Source: Planotetraspora phitsanulokensis (lineage in GTDB: Bacteria; Actinomycetota; Actinomycetes; Streptosporangiales; Streptosporangiaceae). From it: a stretch of 64,000 nt of DNA. The notes under the pieces were generated by a model. That model had not been told where the DNA came from. It was given only the letters and a program-made list of their open reading frames with translations, and ran no database searches. Where the stretch lies: assembly GCF_016863295.1 (NCBI RefSeq), contig NZ_BOOP01000003.1, positions 124,001 to 188,000 on the forward strand, written 5' to 3'. The translations under genes were made by a program, and so were the position numbers. This document shows positions 1-8,948 of the stretch, one piece after another. Every line of letters starts with the position of its first letter. Position 1 is the stretch's first letter.

Positions 1-334
1 GCAGCGCGGCGAGCCTGCTCGCCATGTCGTCGCTGTCCTCGCCGACCTTGCGCAGCGCGCGCAGCAACACCTCGGCCGGGCCGTCGTCTGGACCACGCGA
101 CTCGATGGCCTCGACCGCCGCCCGCACCCGCGCGTCGCTCTCCGGGAACAGCAACTCCTCCTTGCTGGCGAAGTAGCTGAAGAACGTGCGCGTGCCGATG
201 TCGGCCGCGGCGGCGATGTCGGCGATGGTCGTCTCGTCGTAGCCGTCTCGTTCGAACAGCTCGATCGCGGCCTCGACGAGGGTCTGACGGATGCGGGCCC
301 GCTTGCGTTCGCGAAGAGACACGGGCCACAGCAT
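1..334 (-). CDS. TetR-family transcriptional regulator (3' end outside window)
   Basis: The 111 visible residues are the N-terminal DNA-binding half of a TetR repressor. A helix-turn-helix lies at about residues 36-55 (TTIADIAAAADIGTRTFFSY), followed by the family-typical SKEELL. The ligand-binding half is cut off by the window edge. The gene starts at the ATG on the complement of 332-334 and is divergent from the FAD monooxygenase at 415. An operator-like palindrome lies between them, so it probably represses that monooxygenase and itself. The ligand cannot be inferred. Confidence 0.9.
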   Translation of the reverse strand, partial: MLWPVSLRERKRARIRQTLVEAAIELFERDGYDETTIADIAAAADIGTRTFFSYFASKEELLFPESDARVRAAVEAIESRGPDDGPAEVLLRALRKVGEDSDDMASRLAAL

Positions 335-369
335 ACGGCACTCGACGCAGATAGGCATCCGACGCATAT

Positions 370-408
370 CCGCACTCATTGCAAATCCGCACTGAGTGCG
401 GTTATGGT
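370..408 (+). promoter_or_regulatory. Promoter with overlapping TetR-type operator
   Basis: A perfect palindrome CCGCACT-G-AGTGCGG occupies 387-401, and a further direct half-site CCGCACT lies at 370-376. They are embedded in a plausible promoter: TTGCAA at 379-384 and TATGGT at 403-408 with an 18-base spacer. The -10 box ends six bases before the ATG at 415, so the monooxygenase message is probably leaderless. Repression by the divergent TetR protein is inference. Confidence 0.6.
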
Positions 409-414
409 GTCGGC

Positions 415-1545
415 ATGTCCCCTCGCAGCGTGCTCATCTCCGGCGGCGGCATCGCCGGCCCCACCCTCGCCTTCTGGCTGGCCCGCCACGGGTTCCGGCC
501 CACCGTCGTGGAGCGGTCTCAGGGCCTGCGCTCCAGCGGCAACCCCGTCGACGTGCGCGGCCCCGCCCTTCCCGTGGCCGAAGGAATGGGCATCATGTCC
601 CGCCTGCGCGACGTCGCCACCCAGGCGACCGCGATGCGCGTCGTCGACGCCTCCGGACGGCAGGTGGCCCGTGTGGCCATGCGCGCCTCCCGCAGCGCCG
701 CCGGCAATCGGGAGGTCGAACTTCCGCGCGGCGACCTGGCCGCCGCCCTCTACGAGAGCGCCCGCGACGACGCCGAGTTCCTGTTCGACGACACGATCGT
801 CTCGATGCGGCAGGACGAGCACGGGGTCGACGTCATCTTCGACCACGCCCCACCGCGCCGCTTCGACCTGGTCATCGGCGCCGACGGGCTCCACTCCACG
901 GTGCGGCGGCTGGCGTTCGGCCCGGAGGCCGGCTTCGTGCGGCACATGGGCGTCTACGTCGCGACCATGCCCCTCGACGGTGTCGTCGACCACCCGCACG
1001 ACGTGGTCCTGTTCAACACCCCCGGCAGGCTGGTCTCCGTCCACCCGTCACGAGGCCAGGCCCTCGCCGCCTTCATCTTCCGCGGCCCCGCGATCGCCGG
1101 CTTCGACCACCGCGACACCGAGCAGCACAGGCGAATCGTCACCGAGGCCTACGCGGACGCCGGCTGGCGGGTGCCGGAACTGCTCGGGCGGCTGCGGAAG
1201 ACCGAGGACCTGTACTTCGACTCGGTCAGCCAGGTGCGTCTGCCCACCTGGGCGCAGGGCCGCATCGCGCTGCTCGGCGACGCGGCGTCGTGCGTGTCGC
1301 TGTTCGGCGACGGCTCGAGCCTCGCCATGGCCGGCGCCCACACCCTCGCCGAGGCGCTCGCGCGGACGACAGACCACGCGGAGGCGTTCCGCCGCTACGA
1401 GACCGGGCACCGCACCCTCGTCGGACCGAAGCAGCGCAACATCGGACGAGCCGCAGGGCTGCTCATCCCGAGGACGCGACTGGGGATCGCCGCCCGCAAT
1501 CTCACCGCGCGGGTCTTGATGAACCGCCCCGGCTCTGACGGATGA
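415..1545 (+). CDS. FAD-dependent monooxygenase (PHBH/TetX-like)
   Basis: A flavoprotein hydroxylase of 376 residues. It shows the dinucleotide-binding GGGIAG at residues 10-15 followed by an acidic strand end (VVER), the middle DG motif (GADGLHS, about residue 160), and the GD motif that binds the FAD ribityl chain (LLGDAASC, about 287). Family members use NAD(P)H and O2 to hydroxylate aromatic or polyketide substrates, and some inactivate antibiotics. The substrate here is unknown. ATG 415 is chosen because an upstream TTG at 379 falls inside the promoter. Control by the divergent TetR regulator is likely. Confidence 0.85.
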   Translation: MSPRSVLISGGGIAGPTLAFWLARHGFRPTVVERSQGLRSSGNPVDVRGPALPVAEGMGIMSRLRDVATQATAMRVVDASGRQVARVAMRASRSAAGNREVELPRGDLAAALYESARDDAEFLFDDTIVSMRQDEHGVDVIFDHAPPRRFDLVIGADGLHSTVRRLAFGPEAGFVRHMGVYVATMPLDGVVDHPHDVVLFNTPGRLVSVHPSRGQALAAFIFRGPAIAGFDHRDTEQHRRIVTEAYADAGWRVPELLGRLRKTEDLYFDSVSQVRLPTWAQGRIALLGDAASCVSLFGDGSSLAMAGAHTLAEALARTTDHAEAFRRYETGHRTLVGPKQRNIGRAAGLLIPRTRLGIAARNLTARVLMNRPGSDG

Positions 1546-1684
1546 CACGCGCCGTCGGCCTCCGGATTCCGCCTCACTCCCGACCTGCGGAAGTCGGCGG
1601 CGTACGGCGTCGTCCGCTCGCGTCCCCCTCTCCGGCACCGCCGGTTTCCGCGGCGGAACGCCTGAATTTTCCGTCAAGAAGGCG

Positions 1685-1715
1685 TTGACCATCCAGTCGG
1701 ATGTAAGTAACTTCC
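1685..1715 (+). promoter_or_regulatory. Promoter and candidate MurR operator of the salvage operon
   Basis: TTGACC (1685-1690), 17 bases and TAACTT (1708-1713) form a good sigma-70 promoter 60 bases before the nagZ-like start. An imperfect 17-base dyad, 12 of 17 positions symmetric, covers the -10 box at 1699-1715. Its right part GTAAGTAACTTCC resembles GTCAGAAACTTGC just upstream of the RpiR/MurR gene (10 of 13 identical). This suggests, but does not prove, repression by that regulator. Confidence 0.5.
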
Positions 1716-1772
1716 AGGCAACGCGGTGACCTTGCATGACATTTACTCACATGCGAGTGGTTGGAGGACCAG

Positions 1773-3605
1773 ATGCGTTACCGGCGGTTACTGACTCTGG
1801 CGGCGGTGGCGGTTCTCGGAGTGGGGACGGCGCCGGCCGCACATGCTCACGGCGGGAAGGACCGCTGGATCCTCGACAAGATCGCGAACATGAGTCTCGA
1901 GGAGAAGGTCGGGCAGCTCTTCGTGGCGAACGTCTACGGAGAGAGCGGTGACGCGCCCGCCCCGGCCGACGTCGCCGCGAACCAGGCGATGTACGGCCCC
2001 GGCGTCAGGAACGGCGACGACCTCATCGCCAAGTACAAGCTCGGCGCGATCCTCTACTTCCGGTGGTCGAACAACCTCAACGACCCCGTCAAGACGGCGG
2101 GACTGTCCAACGACCTGCAGCGGGCGGCGGCGAGGCAGCCGGCGAAGATTCCGCTGCTGATCGCCACCGACCAGGAGCACGGCGCCGTCTACCGGCTGGA
2201 CGAGCCGTTCACCGCGTTCCCCGGGCAGATGGCGCTCGGAGCGACCCGCAGCGCAGGTGACGCGTTCACCACGGGGATGGTCACCGGCAAGGAACTGGCC
2301 GCACTCGGCATCAACCAGGACTACGCGCCGGTCGCCGACGTCAACATCAACCCGGGCAACCCGGTGATCGGCGTCCGCTCGTTCGGGGAGAGCACCTCGC
2401 TCGTGTCCGACCTGACGCGAGCCTCCGTCCGCGGTCTGCAGCAGGGCGGCGTCTCGTCGAGTCTGAAGCACTTCCCCGGTCACGGCGACACGATCACCGA
2501 CAGCCACAACGGCGTGCCGTGGATCTTCCACACGAAGCAGGAGTGGGAGCAGGTCGACGCGCCGCCGTTCCGGGCCGGCATCGCCGCGGGCGCCGACATG
2601 ATCATGACGGCGCACGTGGTCATGCCGTACCTGCAGAGCGACTGCGACGTGGTGACCCAGGAGGGCTGCGACCCCGCGACGCTCGATCCGGAGATCATGA
2701 CGGGGCTGCTGCGCGGCGAGCTCGGCTACGACGGCGTCGTGGTCACCGACTCGCTGTCCATGCAGGGCGTGCGCGACAAGTACGGCGACGACCGCGTCCC
2801 GGTGCTCGCGCTCAAGGCCGGGGTCGACATGCTGATGATCGTCGACGACCCGGCGAGCTCGCTCTCCCTCGACGTCGCCTACAACGCCGTGCTGAACGCC
2901 GTCCACTCGGGCGAGCTGACGGAAAAGCGCATCGACGAATCCGTCTACCGCGTCCTGCGCCTCAAGCAGCAGCGTGGGTTCTTCCGCGGTGACCAGCTGG
3001 TCAATGAACGCAAGGTGCTCGACCGCGTCGGCACTCCGGGGCACGAGGCGCTCGCCCGCGCGGTCGCCGGCCGCACCGTGACGCTCGTGCGGAACGACGC
3101 CCACGCGCTGCCGTTGAGGAGAACAGGTCAGCGGGTCCTGGTGACCGGCTACCGCAACGTCGCGCCGCCGTCCGTGAAGATCCCGCCGACCGAGCGGCTC
3201 GCCGAGGCGATCGGCGATCTCGGAGTCACCACCGAGTTGTTCGAGACGGGGACGGCCCCCACCCAGGCCACCGTCGACACGGCGGTGGCCAAGGCCGGCG
3301 CGAGCGACCTCGTCGTGGTCACCACCGTGAACTCCAACAACTCCGCCTCCCAGCGCAACCTGGTCAACGCGCTGCTCGCCACCGGCAAGCCCGTCGTCAT
3401 CGTCGCCGCCCGCAACCCGTACGACATCGTGGACTTCCCCGACGCCCCGACGTACCTCGCGACGTACTCGTGGGAGAAGCCGGCGATGGAGGCCACCGCA
3501 CGGGTGCTGTTCGGCATGACCCGCCCCACAGGCAAGCTGCCGGTGACGATCCCGGCCGCCGACGGCTCGGTCCTCTACCCCTACGGACACGGCCTGAGCT
3601 ACTGA
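1773..3605 (+). CDS. nagZ: Secreted GH3 beta-N-acetylhexosaminidase (NagZ type)
   Basis: A 610-residue protein with a Sec signal peptide (hydrophobic core about residues 6-20, likely cleavage after AHA). The GH3 NagZ signature KHFPGHGDT lies at about 232-240, followed by DSH, which gives the His/Asp acid-base loop. The nucleophile region VVTDSLSMQGV has its Asp near 325. The length and extra C-terminal domain resemble the two-domain secreted Firmicute enzymes rather than the short cytosolic NagZ. It should release GlcNAc from the non-reducing end of peptidoglycan fragments. ATG 1773 has a GGAGGA ribosome site; a TTG at 1761 lacks one. It is the first gene of the operon. Confidence 0.9.
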   Translation: MRYRRLLTLAAVAVLGVGTAPAAHAHGGKDRWILDKIANMSLEEKVGQLFVANVYGESGDAPAPADVAANQAMYGPGVRNGDDLIAKYKLGAILYFRWSNNLNDPVKTAGLSNDLQRAAARQPAKIPLLIATDQEHGAVYRLDEPFTAFPGQMALGATRSAGDAFTTGMVTGKELAALGINQDYAPVADVNINPGNPVIGVRSFGESTSLVSDLTRASVRGLQQGGVSSSLKHFPGHGDTITDSHNGVPWIFHTKQEWEQVDAPPFRAGIAAGADMIMTAHVVMPYLQSDCDVVTQEGCDPATLDPEIMTGLLRGELGYDGVVVTDSLSMQGVRDKYGDDRVPVLALKAGVDMLMIVDDPASSLSLDVAYNAVLNAVHSGELTEKRIDESVYRVLRLKQQRGFFRGDQLVNERKVLDRVGTPGHEALARAVAGRTVTLVRNDAHALPLRRTGQRVLVTGYRNVAPPSVKIPPTERLAEAIGDLGVTTELFETGTAPTQATVDTAVAKAGASDLVVVTTVNSNNSASQRNLVNALLATGKPVVIVAARNPYDIVDFPDAPTYLATYSWEKPAMEATARVLFGMTRPTGKLPVTIPAADGSVLYPYGHGLSY

Positions 3606-3633
3606 CCCTCCGGCAGAACGGAGCAACCCCCTC

Positions 3634-4917
3634 ATGGGCCAGCCCTTCACACGAAGGGCCCTGCTGTCCACCGCGGCCGTCGCCGTGGCCGGGACAGGCA
3701 TGGGCTTCCCCCGAAACGACGACCGTCCATCGCGCCGCGACTTCCAGACCGGCGTCCAGGTCCTGATGGCCGACGGCTACAGGCTCGTGCGTGGCCAGAA
3801 GGTCGGCATCGTGACCAACCCGACCGGCATCCTGCCTGACCTCACCCACGAGGTCGACGTGATGGCCGCCGACGACAGGATCGAACTCGTCGCGGTGTTC
3901 GGCCCCGAGCACGGGTTCCGCGGCGCGGCTCAGGCCGGCGGCTCCGAAGGCTTCTACGTGGACGAGCAGACCGGGCTGCCGGTCTACGACACGTACCTGA
4001 AGAGCGGCCAGGCGCTGGCCGACATCTTCACCAGGTCGGGCGTGGACACGATCATGTTCGACATCCAGGACGCCGGCGCCCGCTTCTACACCTACATCTG
4101 GACGATGTTCGACTCCATGCAGGCCGCGGCGCTGGCCGGCAAGCGGTTCGTCGTCCTCGACCGGCCCAACCCGATCACCGCCCGCAGGGCCTACGGGCCC
4201 GTCATGACGCCGCAGTTCTCCACGTTCATCGGCAGGGAGGCGATCTCCCAGGCGCACGGCATGACCGTCGGCGAGCTGGCGAAGCTGTTCAACGCCGAGT
4301 TCCTGGACCAGCCGGTGGACCTGACGGTCGTGGAGATGCGCGGCTGGAAACGGGACCTGGCGTACGAGGACACCGGCCTGCCCTGGGTCCTGCCGTCGCC
4401 GAACATGCCGACCGTGGACACCGCGTTCGTCTACTCGGGGACCGGCATGTTCGAGGGCACCAACCTGTCGGAGGGACGCGGCACGACCCGGCCCTTCGAG
4501 CTCATCGGCGCCCCGTACGTCGACCACCGGTGGGCGGACGCGCTCAACGCGCAGCGCCTGCCCGGCGCCGGGTTCCGCCTGGCCTACTTCACGCCCACGT
4601 TCTCCAAGCACGTGAACGTGTTGTGCGGCGGGGTGCAGCTGTACGTCACGGACCGGAAGGTGTTCGACCCGGTCAAGACGGCCATCGCGATGATCGTCAC
4701 AGCGAAGGGGCTCTACCCGGCCGGCTTCGCCTGGCGATTCGACACCTCCGACCCGGCCAGGCCGTACTGGATCGACAAGATGACCGGCTCGACCCGGGCC
4801 CGGACCGACATCGACGCCGGGAAGGGCCCCGACGAGGTCGAGGCCGGCTGGGCCGCCGAGCTCGCGGCGTTCGCCAAGACGCGCGAGAAGTACCTGATCT
4901 ACCGCGGGGGGCGCTGA
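3634..4917 (+). CDS. namZ: Exo-beta-N-acetylmuramidase (NamZ, DUF1343/GH171)
   Basis: A 427-residue protein of the former DUF1343 family, whose Bacillus member YbbC (NamZ) removes MurNAc from the non-reducing end of glycan chains. Family blocks are FGPEHGFRG (about 89-97), MFDIQDAGARFYTY (about 143-156) and EGRGTTRPFE. The N-terminus TRRALLST followed by a hydrophobic stretch looks like a twin-arginine signal, so export is likely. Alternating cleavage with the upstream hexosaminidase would take glycan strands down to monosaccharides. It lies 28 bases after nagZ and three bases before the next GTG, so it is co-transcribed. Confidence 0.88.
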   Translation: MGQPFTRRALLSTAAVAVAGTGMGFPRNDDRPSRRDFQTGVQVLMADGYRLVRGQKVGIVTNPTGILPDLTHEVDVMAADDRIELVAVFGPEHGFRGAAQAGGSEGFYVDEQTGLPVYDTYLKSGQALADIFTRSGVDTIMFDIQDAGARFYTYIWTMFDSMQAAALAGKRFVVLDRPNPITARRAYGPVMTPQFSTFIGREAISQAHGMTVGELAKLFNAEFLDQPVDLTVVEMRGWKRDLAYEDTGLPWVLPSPNMPTVDTAFVYSGTGMFEGTNLSEGRGTTRPFELIGAPYVDHRWADALNAQRLPGAGFRLAYFTPTFSKHVNVLCGGVQLYVTDRKVFDPVKTAIAMIVTAKGLYPAGFAWRFDTSDPARPYWIDKMTGSTRARTDIDAGKGPDEVEAGWAAELAAFAKTREKYLIYRGGR

Positions 4918-4919
4918 CC

Positions 4920-6668
4920 GTGCGTGCATCGCCGGCCCTCGTGGTCGCCGCGGCCCTCATCGTGGCCCTCACTGCCGTACTCACCGTGGCGAGTCCCCCC
5001 TCCGCGTCGGCGGCCGTCGGGGGCCCGCCGACCGTCACCATCGACGACGTGCGGTTCGCCGACAGGACGCTGCGGTACGGCGACGCCCGCATGGCGGGCC
5101 TGGTCCCCGAGTACGTGGACCGGATCGCGCCAGACGCCGCGGGGTTCATGCGGCCGTCGCCGACATGGCCGCTCTACTCGGGGGCGGTCGTGATCGCGGG
5201 CAGGAACGGCGTGATCGCGACCCACGAGGCGATGGGGAAGGCGGTGCGCTACGCCGACTCCACGCCCACCGAGCTGCCACCCGACCAGCAGATCCCGATG
5301 CGCAAGGACACGATCTTCGACCTGGCGTCGGTGTCCAAGCTCTTCACCTCGATCGTGGCCGCGCAGCAGATCGAGCAGGGACGGATCGGGCTCGACACCC
5401 CCGTGACCGCGTACATCCCGGAGTTCGCGGCCAAGGGCAAGGGCGGGATCACGGTCCGGCACCTGCTCACCCACACGTCGGGGCTGCCGGCGTGGATACC
5501 GCTGTACAACCAGCCGACGATCGAGGATCGGTACGCCGCGGTCTGGAACGTCGCGCCGGCGAACCCGCCGGACAGGGTCTACGTCTACTCCGACCTCAAC
5601 CTGATCACGCTCGGGGTCATCGTGGAGCGGGTGACCGGCAAGCCACTCGACGTCGTCGTCGCGGAGAACCTGACCGGGCCGCTCGGGATGCGCGACACCG
5701 GTTACAACCCGGACCCGGCGCTCAAACCGCGGATCGCCGCCACCGAGTACCAGACCACGACCGAGCCCGACCGCGGCATGGTCTGGGGCCAGGTGCACGA
5801 CGAGAACGCCTGGTCGCTCGGCGGGGTCGCCGGCCACGCCGGGGTCTTCTCCACGGCATACGACATGGCGATCCTGGCCCAGACGCTGCTCAACGGCGGC
5901 CACCACGGCCGAGCGCGCATCCTGTCGGAGGACTCGGTGCGGCTGCTGCTGACGAACTTCAACAGCGCCTTCCCCGGCAACGCGCACGGCCTCGGCTTCG
6001 AGCTCGACCAGATGTGGTACATGGACGGGCTCTCCTCGCCGGTCACCGGCGGGCACACCGGCTACACCGGGACGTCGCTGGTCATCGACCCGCTGTCGGG
6101 CTCGTTCATGATCCTGCTGACCAACCGGGTGCACCCCAGCCGAGACTGGGGCTCCAACAACCCCGCCCGCCGGGCGGTCGCCCGTGACCTGGCGCTGGCC
6201 GTTCCGGTACGGCCCGCCCAGGGCCGGGACGCGTGGTTCTCCGGAGTCGCGGACGCCCGGACGGCGACGCTCACGCTGCCGGTCGGCGCGCCGGAGGGCG
6301 CGCGGATGTCCTTCGCCCTCTGGTACGACACGGAGGCGGACTCCGACATCGGGTCACTCGAAGCCAGCGCCGACGGCGGGGCCACCTGGAGCCGCGTGCC
6401 GATGGAGCTGCGCGCCGGCCCGCACCGCTGGTCGTCGGACGGCACGTTCTCGGGTTTCGAGGGCCGCCAGTGGCTGCAGGCGACGGCCGACCTTCCGGCC
6501 GGGACCACCGGGCTGCGGTGGCGCTACGTGAACGACCCGCTCTACCAGGGCCGCGGCGTGTACGTGGACATGGTGCGGATCAGCGGGCCGGGGGTTCACT
6601 TCGAGGACCGGAACCCGCACGACGCGAACCTGTTCGTCCCCGACGGCTGGAGCCGCTCCATGTATTGA
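4920..6668 (+). CDS. Secreted serine beta-lactamase-like hydrolase (YbbE/AmiE-like) with C-terminal beta domain
   Basis: The chosen GTG at 4920 follows the namZ stop by two bases and gives 582 residues with a signal peptide. The N-terminal part is a class C beta-lactamase fold: SVSK (SxxK nucleophile motif), YSD at the YxN position and GHTGYTGT near the C-terminal active-site strand. The Bacillus ybb cluster has an equivalent gene (ybbE/amiE) assigned to removing stem peptide from MurNAc; the same role is inferred here. An extra C-terminal part of about 170 residues (LEASADGGATWSRV and following) looks like a beta-sandwich module, possibly for substrate binding. A resistance beta-lactamase is unlikely given the context. 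Confidence 0.8.
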   Translation: MRASPALVVAAALIVALTAVLTVASPPSASAAVGGPPTVTIDDVRFADRTLRYGDARMAGLVPEYVDRIAPDAAGFMRPSPTWPLYSGAVVIAGRNGVIATHEAMGKAVRYADSTPTELPPDQQIPMRKDTIFDLASVSKLFTSIVAAQQIEQGRIGLDTPVTAYIPEFAAKGKGGITVRHLLTHTSGLPAWIPLYNQPTIEDRYAAVWNVAPANPPDRVYVYSDLNLITLGVIVERVTGKPLDVVVAENLTGPLGMRDTGYNPDPALKPRIAATEYQTTTEPDRGMVWGQVHDENAWSLGGVAGHAGVFSTAYDMAILAQTLLNGGHHGRARILSEDSVRLLLTNFNSAFPGNAHGLGFELDQMWYMDGLSSPVTGGHTGYTGTSLVIDPLSGSFMILLTNRVHPSRDWGSNNPARRAVARDLALAVPVRPAQGRDAWFSGVADARTATLTLPVGAPEGARMSFALWYDTEADSDIGSLEASADGGATWSRVPMELRAGPHRWSSDGTFSGFEGRQWLQATADLPAGTTGLRWRYVNDPLYQGRGVYVDMVRISGPGVHFEDRNPHDANLFVPDGWSRSMY

Positions 6669-6690
6669 CGCCCGGCTCACAGCGAGATCC

Positions 6691-7662
6691 ATGCCCACCA
6701 CGCACTCCCCTAAGGCGGAAAGTTCCGTGACGGATGATGAGCTCGAGGCGGTCAAGGTGGCGGCCCCGACCGAACGCGCCAACCCGCGTACGCTCGACAT
6801 CGACCTCCGCTCGACCCTCGACATGCTGAAGCTCGTCAACGACGAGGACCGCCTCGTCGCCCCGGCGGTCCGGGCCGTCCTCCCCGAGCTGGCCAAGGCC
6901 GTCGACCTCGGGGTGGCCGCGCTGACGGCGGGCCGGTCGATCCACTACTTCGGCGCGGGCAGCTCCGGCCGCATCGCGGTGCTCGACGCGGCCGAACTCG
7001 TGCCGACGTACACGATCGACCCGGGGCAGGTCGTCGCGCACCACGCGGGCGGCATCGCCGCCTTCGAGCAGGCGATAGAGAACGTGGAGGACGACGAGGC
7101 GAAGGGCGCCGCCGAGGCGCTCGTCCTGCGCCCGGGCGACCTCGCGATCGGGCTGTCGGCCAGTGGGCGCACGCCGTACGTCGCGGGGGCGCTGCGCGCG
7201 GCGGGCGCGGCGGGAGCGGCGACCGTCCTGGTGTCGTCGAACCCGCCGGCCCCGCTCGGTGAACTGGTCGACGTCCACGTCGCGGTCGACACCGGCCCCG
7301 AGGTCATCGCGGGATCGACGCGGATGAAGGCGGGAACCGCGCAGAAGCTCGTGCTCAACACGTTCTCCACCGCAGTCATGATCCGGATCGGCCGGACGTA
7401 CTCGAACCTCATGACCGACGTGACCGCCACCAACGCGAAACTCCGCGGCCGCCTGGTCACGATCCTCGAAGAGGCCACCGGCCGCACCGAGGCGCAGTGC
7501 GCCGAAACGCTCACCGCGGCAGAGGGGGACCTGAAGGTCGCCCTGGTCTGCCTCCTCGCCGATGCCCCCGTGGGAGAGGCGCGAATCGCACTACAGGCCG
7601 CCGGCGGCAGGGTGCGCGCAGCGCTCGCCGACCTGGCTACGAGCCGAAAGGAAGTCTCATGA
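6691..7662 (+). CDS. murQ: N-acetylmuramic acid 6-phosphate etherase
   Basis: A 323-residue SIS-domain lyase. Diagnostic blocks are TERANPRT near the N-terminus, FGAGSSGRIAVLDAAEL and STRMKAGTAQKLVLNTFST. The enzyme cleaves the lactyl ether of MurNAc-6-phosphate to GlcNAc-6-phosphate and D-lactate in the cytoplasm. Two starts are possible: ATG 6691 with a weak ribosome site, or GTG 6727 preceded by AAGGCGG; both keep the whole domain. It overlaps the next gene by four bases (ATGA). Its substrate must be phosphorylated, yet neither a PTS nor a kinase gene is present in the cluster. Confidence 0.93.
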   Translation: MPTTHSPKAESSVTDDELEAVKVAAPTERANPRTLDIDLRSTLDMLKLVNDEDRLVAPAVRAVLPELAKAVDLGVAALTAGRSIHYFGAGSSGRIAVLDAAELVPTYTIDPGQVVAHHAGGIAAFEQAIENVEDDEAKGAAEALVLRPGDLAIGLSASGRTPYVAGALRAAGAAGAATVLVSSNPPAPLGELVDVHVAVDTGPEVIAGSTRMKAGTAQKLVLNTFSTAVMIRIGRTYSNLMTDVTATNAKLRGRLVTILEEATGRTEAQCAETLTAAEGDLKVALVCLLADAPVGEARIALQAAGGRVRAALADLATSRKEVS

Positions 7663-8948
7663 AGAGAAGGTGGATCGCGGGGGCGATCGGGGCGCTCACT
7701 CTGGCGCTCGCGGCGTGCGCGCCCGGAAGCGGGTCGTCCGGCGAGAGCGACGAGACCGCCGGCAAGGTCACGCTCAGTCTGTGGTCGTGGCGGGTGGAGG
7801 ACGTCAAGGCGTACGAGAAGATCCTCGCCAAGTTCGAGGAGTCGCACCCGAAGATCCACGTCGAGTTCAAGCCGTTCCAGGCCACCGAGTACAACAACAT
7901 CCTGGCCACGGGCCTGTCCGGCACCGCCGGTCCCGACGTCGCCCAGCTGCGTGCGTACGGCGGCCTCCAGCCGCTGGTCGAGGCGGGCCAGCTGGTGCCG
8001 CTGGACGGCAAGGTGGACGCGCTGTCCGGCTTCGACGCCAAGCTGCTCGAGGGCGCCAAGGGTCACACGGACGGCAAGATCTACGGCGTTCCGTTCGCCT
8101 ACCAGACGCTCCAGGTGCTCTACAACAAGAAGCTGTTCGCCGACAACGGCATCCAGCCCCCCGCCACCTGGGACGAGATGATCGCGGCGGCCAAGAAGCT
8201 GCAGGGGGCCGGGATCACCCCGTTCGCCGTCGCCGCCGGTCCCGACGCCACCTGGACACTGCCGATCGTCCACGAGATCTTCGGCAACGCCCGCTACGGC
8301 AGCACCGCGTTCCGGGACGCCGTGATCGGCGGCAAGAAGAAGTTCACCGACCCCGACTTCACGGCCTCCGTCAAGCTGATCAAGGACCTGGAGCCGTACT
8401 TCCCCAAGGACGTGGTGGCCGTCAAGATCCCCGACGTCCAGGCGCTGTTCGCCACGGGGAAGGCCGCGATGTACCCGACGGGAGCCTTCGACCTGGCGCC
8501 CGTGCTCAAGGCGAACCCGAGCCTGGAGGTCGGCCAGTTCCCGGTGCCGCCGCCACCCGGCTCCCCCGTGACCACGCCGGTCACGCCCGGCTGGGCCGAC
8601 GGCTCGTTCGGCGTCAACGCCAAGTCCACCCACCAGGCCGAGGCGCTCGAACTGGTCAAGTGGATGGCGACGCCGGAGTTCGGGCAGCTCTACGCGTCCG
8701 AGCTGAAGCAGTTGTCCGCGGTCCCCGGCGTCACCCCCTCGGACCCGCTGCTGGCCGAGATGGCCAAGAACTACGCCGACAACGGCGCCCCGTACACACT
8801 GCTCGTCGACTTCCGGTACGGCCAGCCGAACGGTGACGCGGTCTTCCGGGACGAGGTGCAGAAGATGCTCGCGGGCCAGACCGACCCCGAAGCGGTCTCC
8901 GAGAGCGTGCAGAAGGGCGTCGAGCAGTGGTTCAAGCCAGGGAACTGA
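7659..8948 (+). CDS. ABC transporter sugar-binding lipoprotein (CUT1 type)
   Basis: A 429-residue extracytoplasmic binding protein. The N-terminus has a lipoprotein signal ending in LAAC, with Cys about residue 20, followed by a Gly/Ser linker. The body matches family 1 sugar-binding proteins (KVTLSLWSW near the start, GVPFAYQTLQVLYNKKLF in the middle). AAAGGAAG lies just before the ATG, which overlaps the murQ stop. Its position implies that it captures amino sugars released by the secreted hydrolases, most likely MurNAc. Ligand assignment is by context only. Confidence 0.88.
   Translation: MKRRWIAGAIGALTLALAACAPGSGSSGESDETAGKVTLSLWSWRVEDVKAYEKILAKFEESHPKIHVEFKPFQATEYNNILATGLSGTAGPDVAQLRAYGGLQPLVEAGQLVPLDGKVDALSGFDAKLLEGAKGHTDGKIYGVPFAYQTLQVLYNKKLFADNGIQPPATWDEMIAAAKKLQGAGITPFAVAAGPDATWTLPIVHEIFGNARYGSTAFRDAVIGGKKKFTDPDFTASVKLIKDLEPYFPKDVVAVKIPDVQALFATGKAAMYPTGAFDLAPVLKANPSLEVGQFPVPPPPGSPVTTPVTPGWADGSFGVNAKSTHQAEALELVKWMATPEFGQLYASELKQLSAVPGVTPSDPLLAEMAKNYADNGAPYTLLVDFRYGQPNGDAVFRDEVQKMLAGQTDPEAVSESVQKGVEQWFKPGN

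Noticed and set aside
1788-3701. Very long minus-strand frames opposite the GH3 gene (and similar ones opposite the carboxylase)
   Set aside because: They are composition artefacts of GC-rich DNA: His/Arg/Val/Asp-rich, no domains, and fully overlapped by clearly recognised genes.
4530-4919. Upstream extension of the YbbE-like frame through namZ
   Set aside because: It is a shadow of the namZ coding sequence. The GTG at 4920 yields a proper signal peptide.
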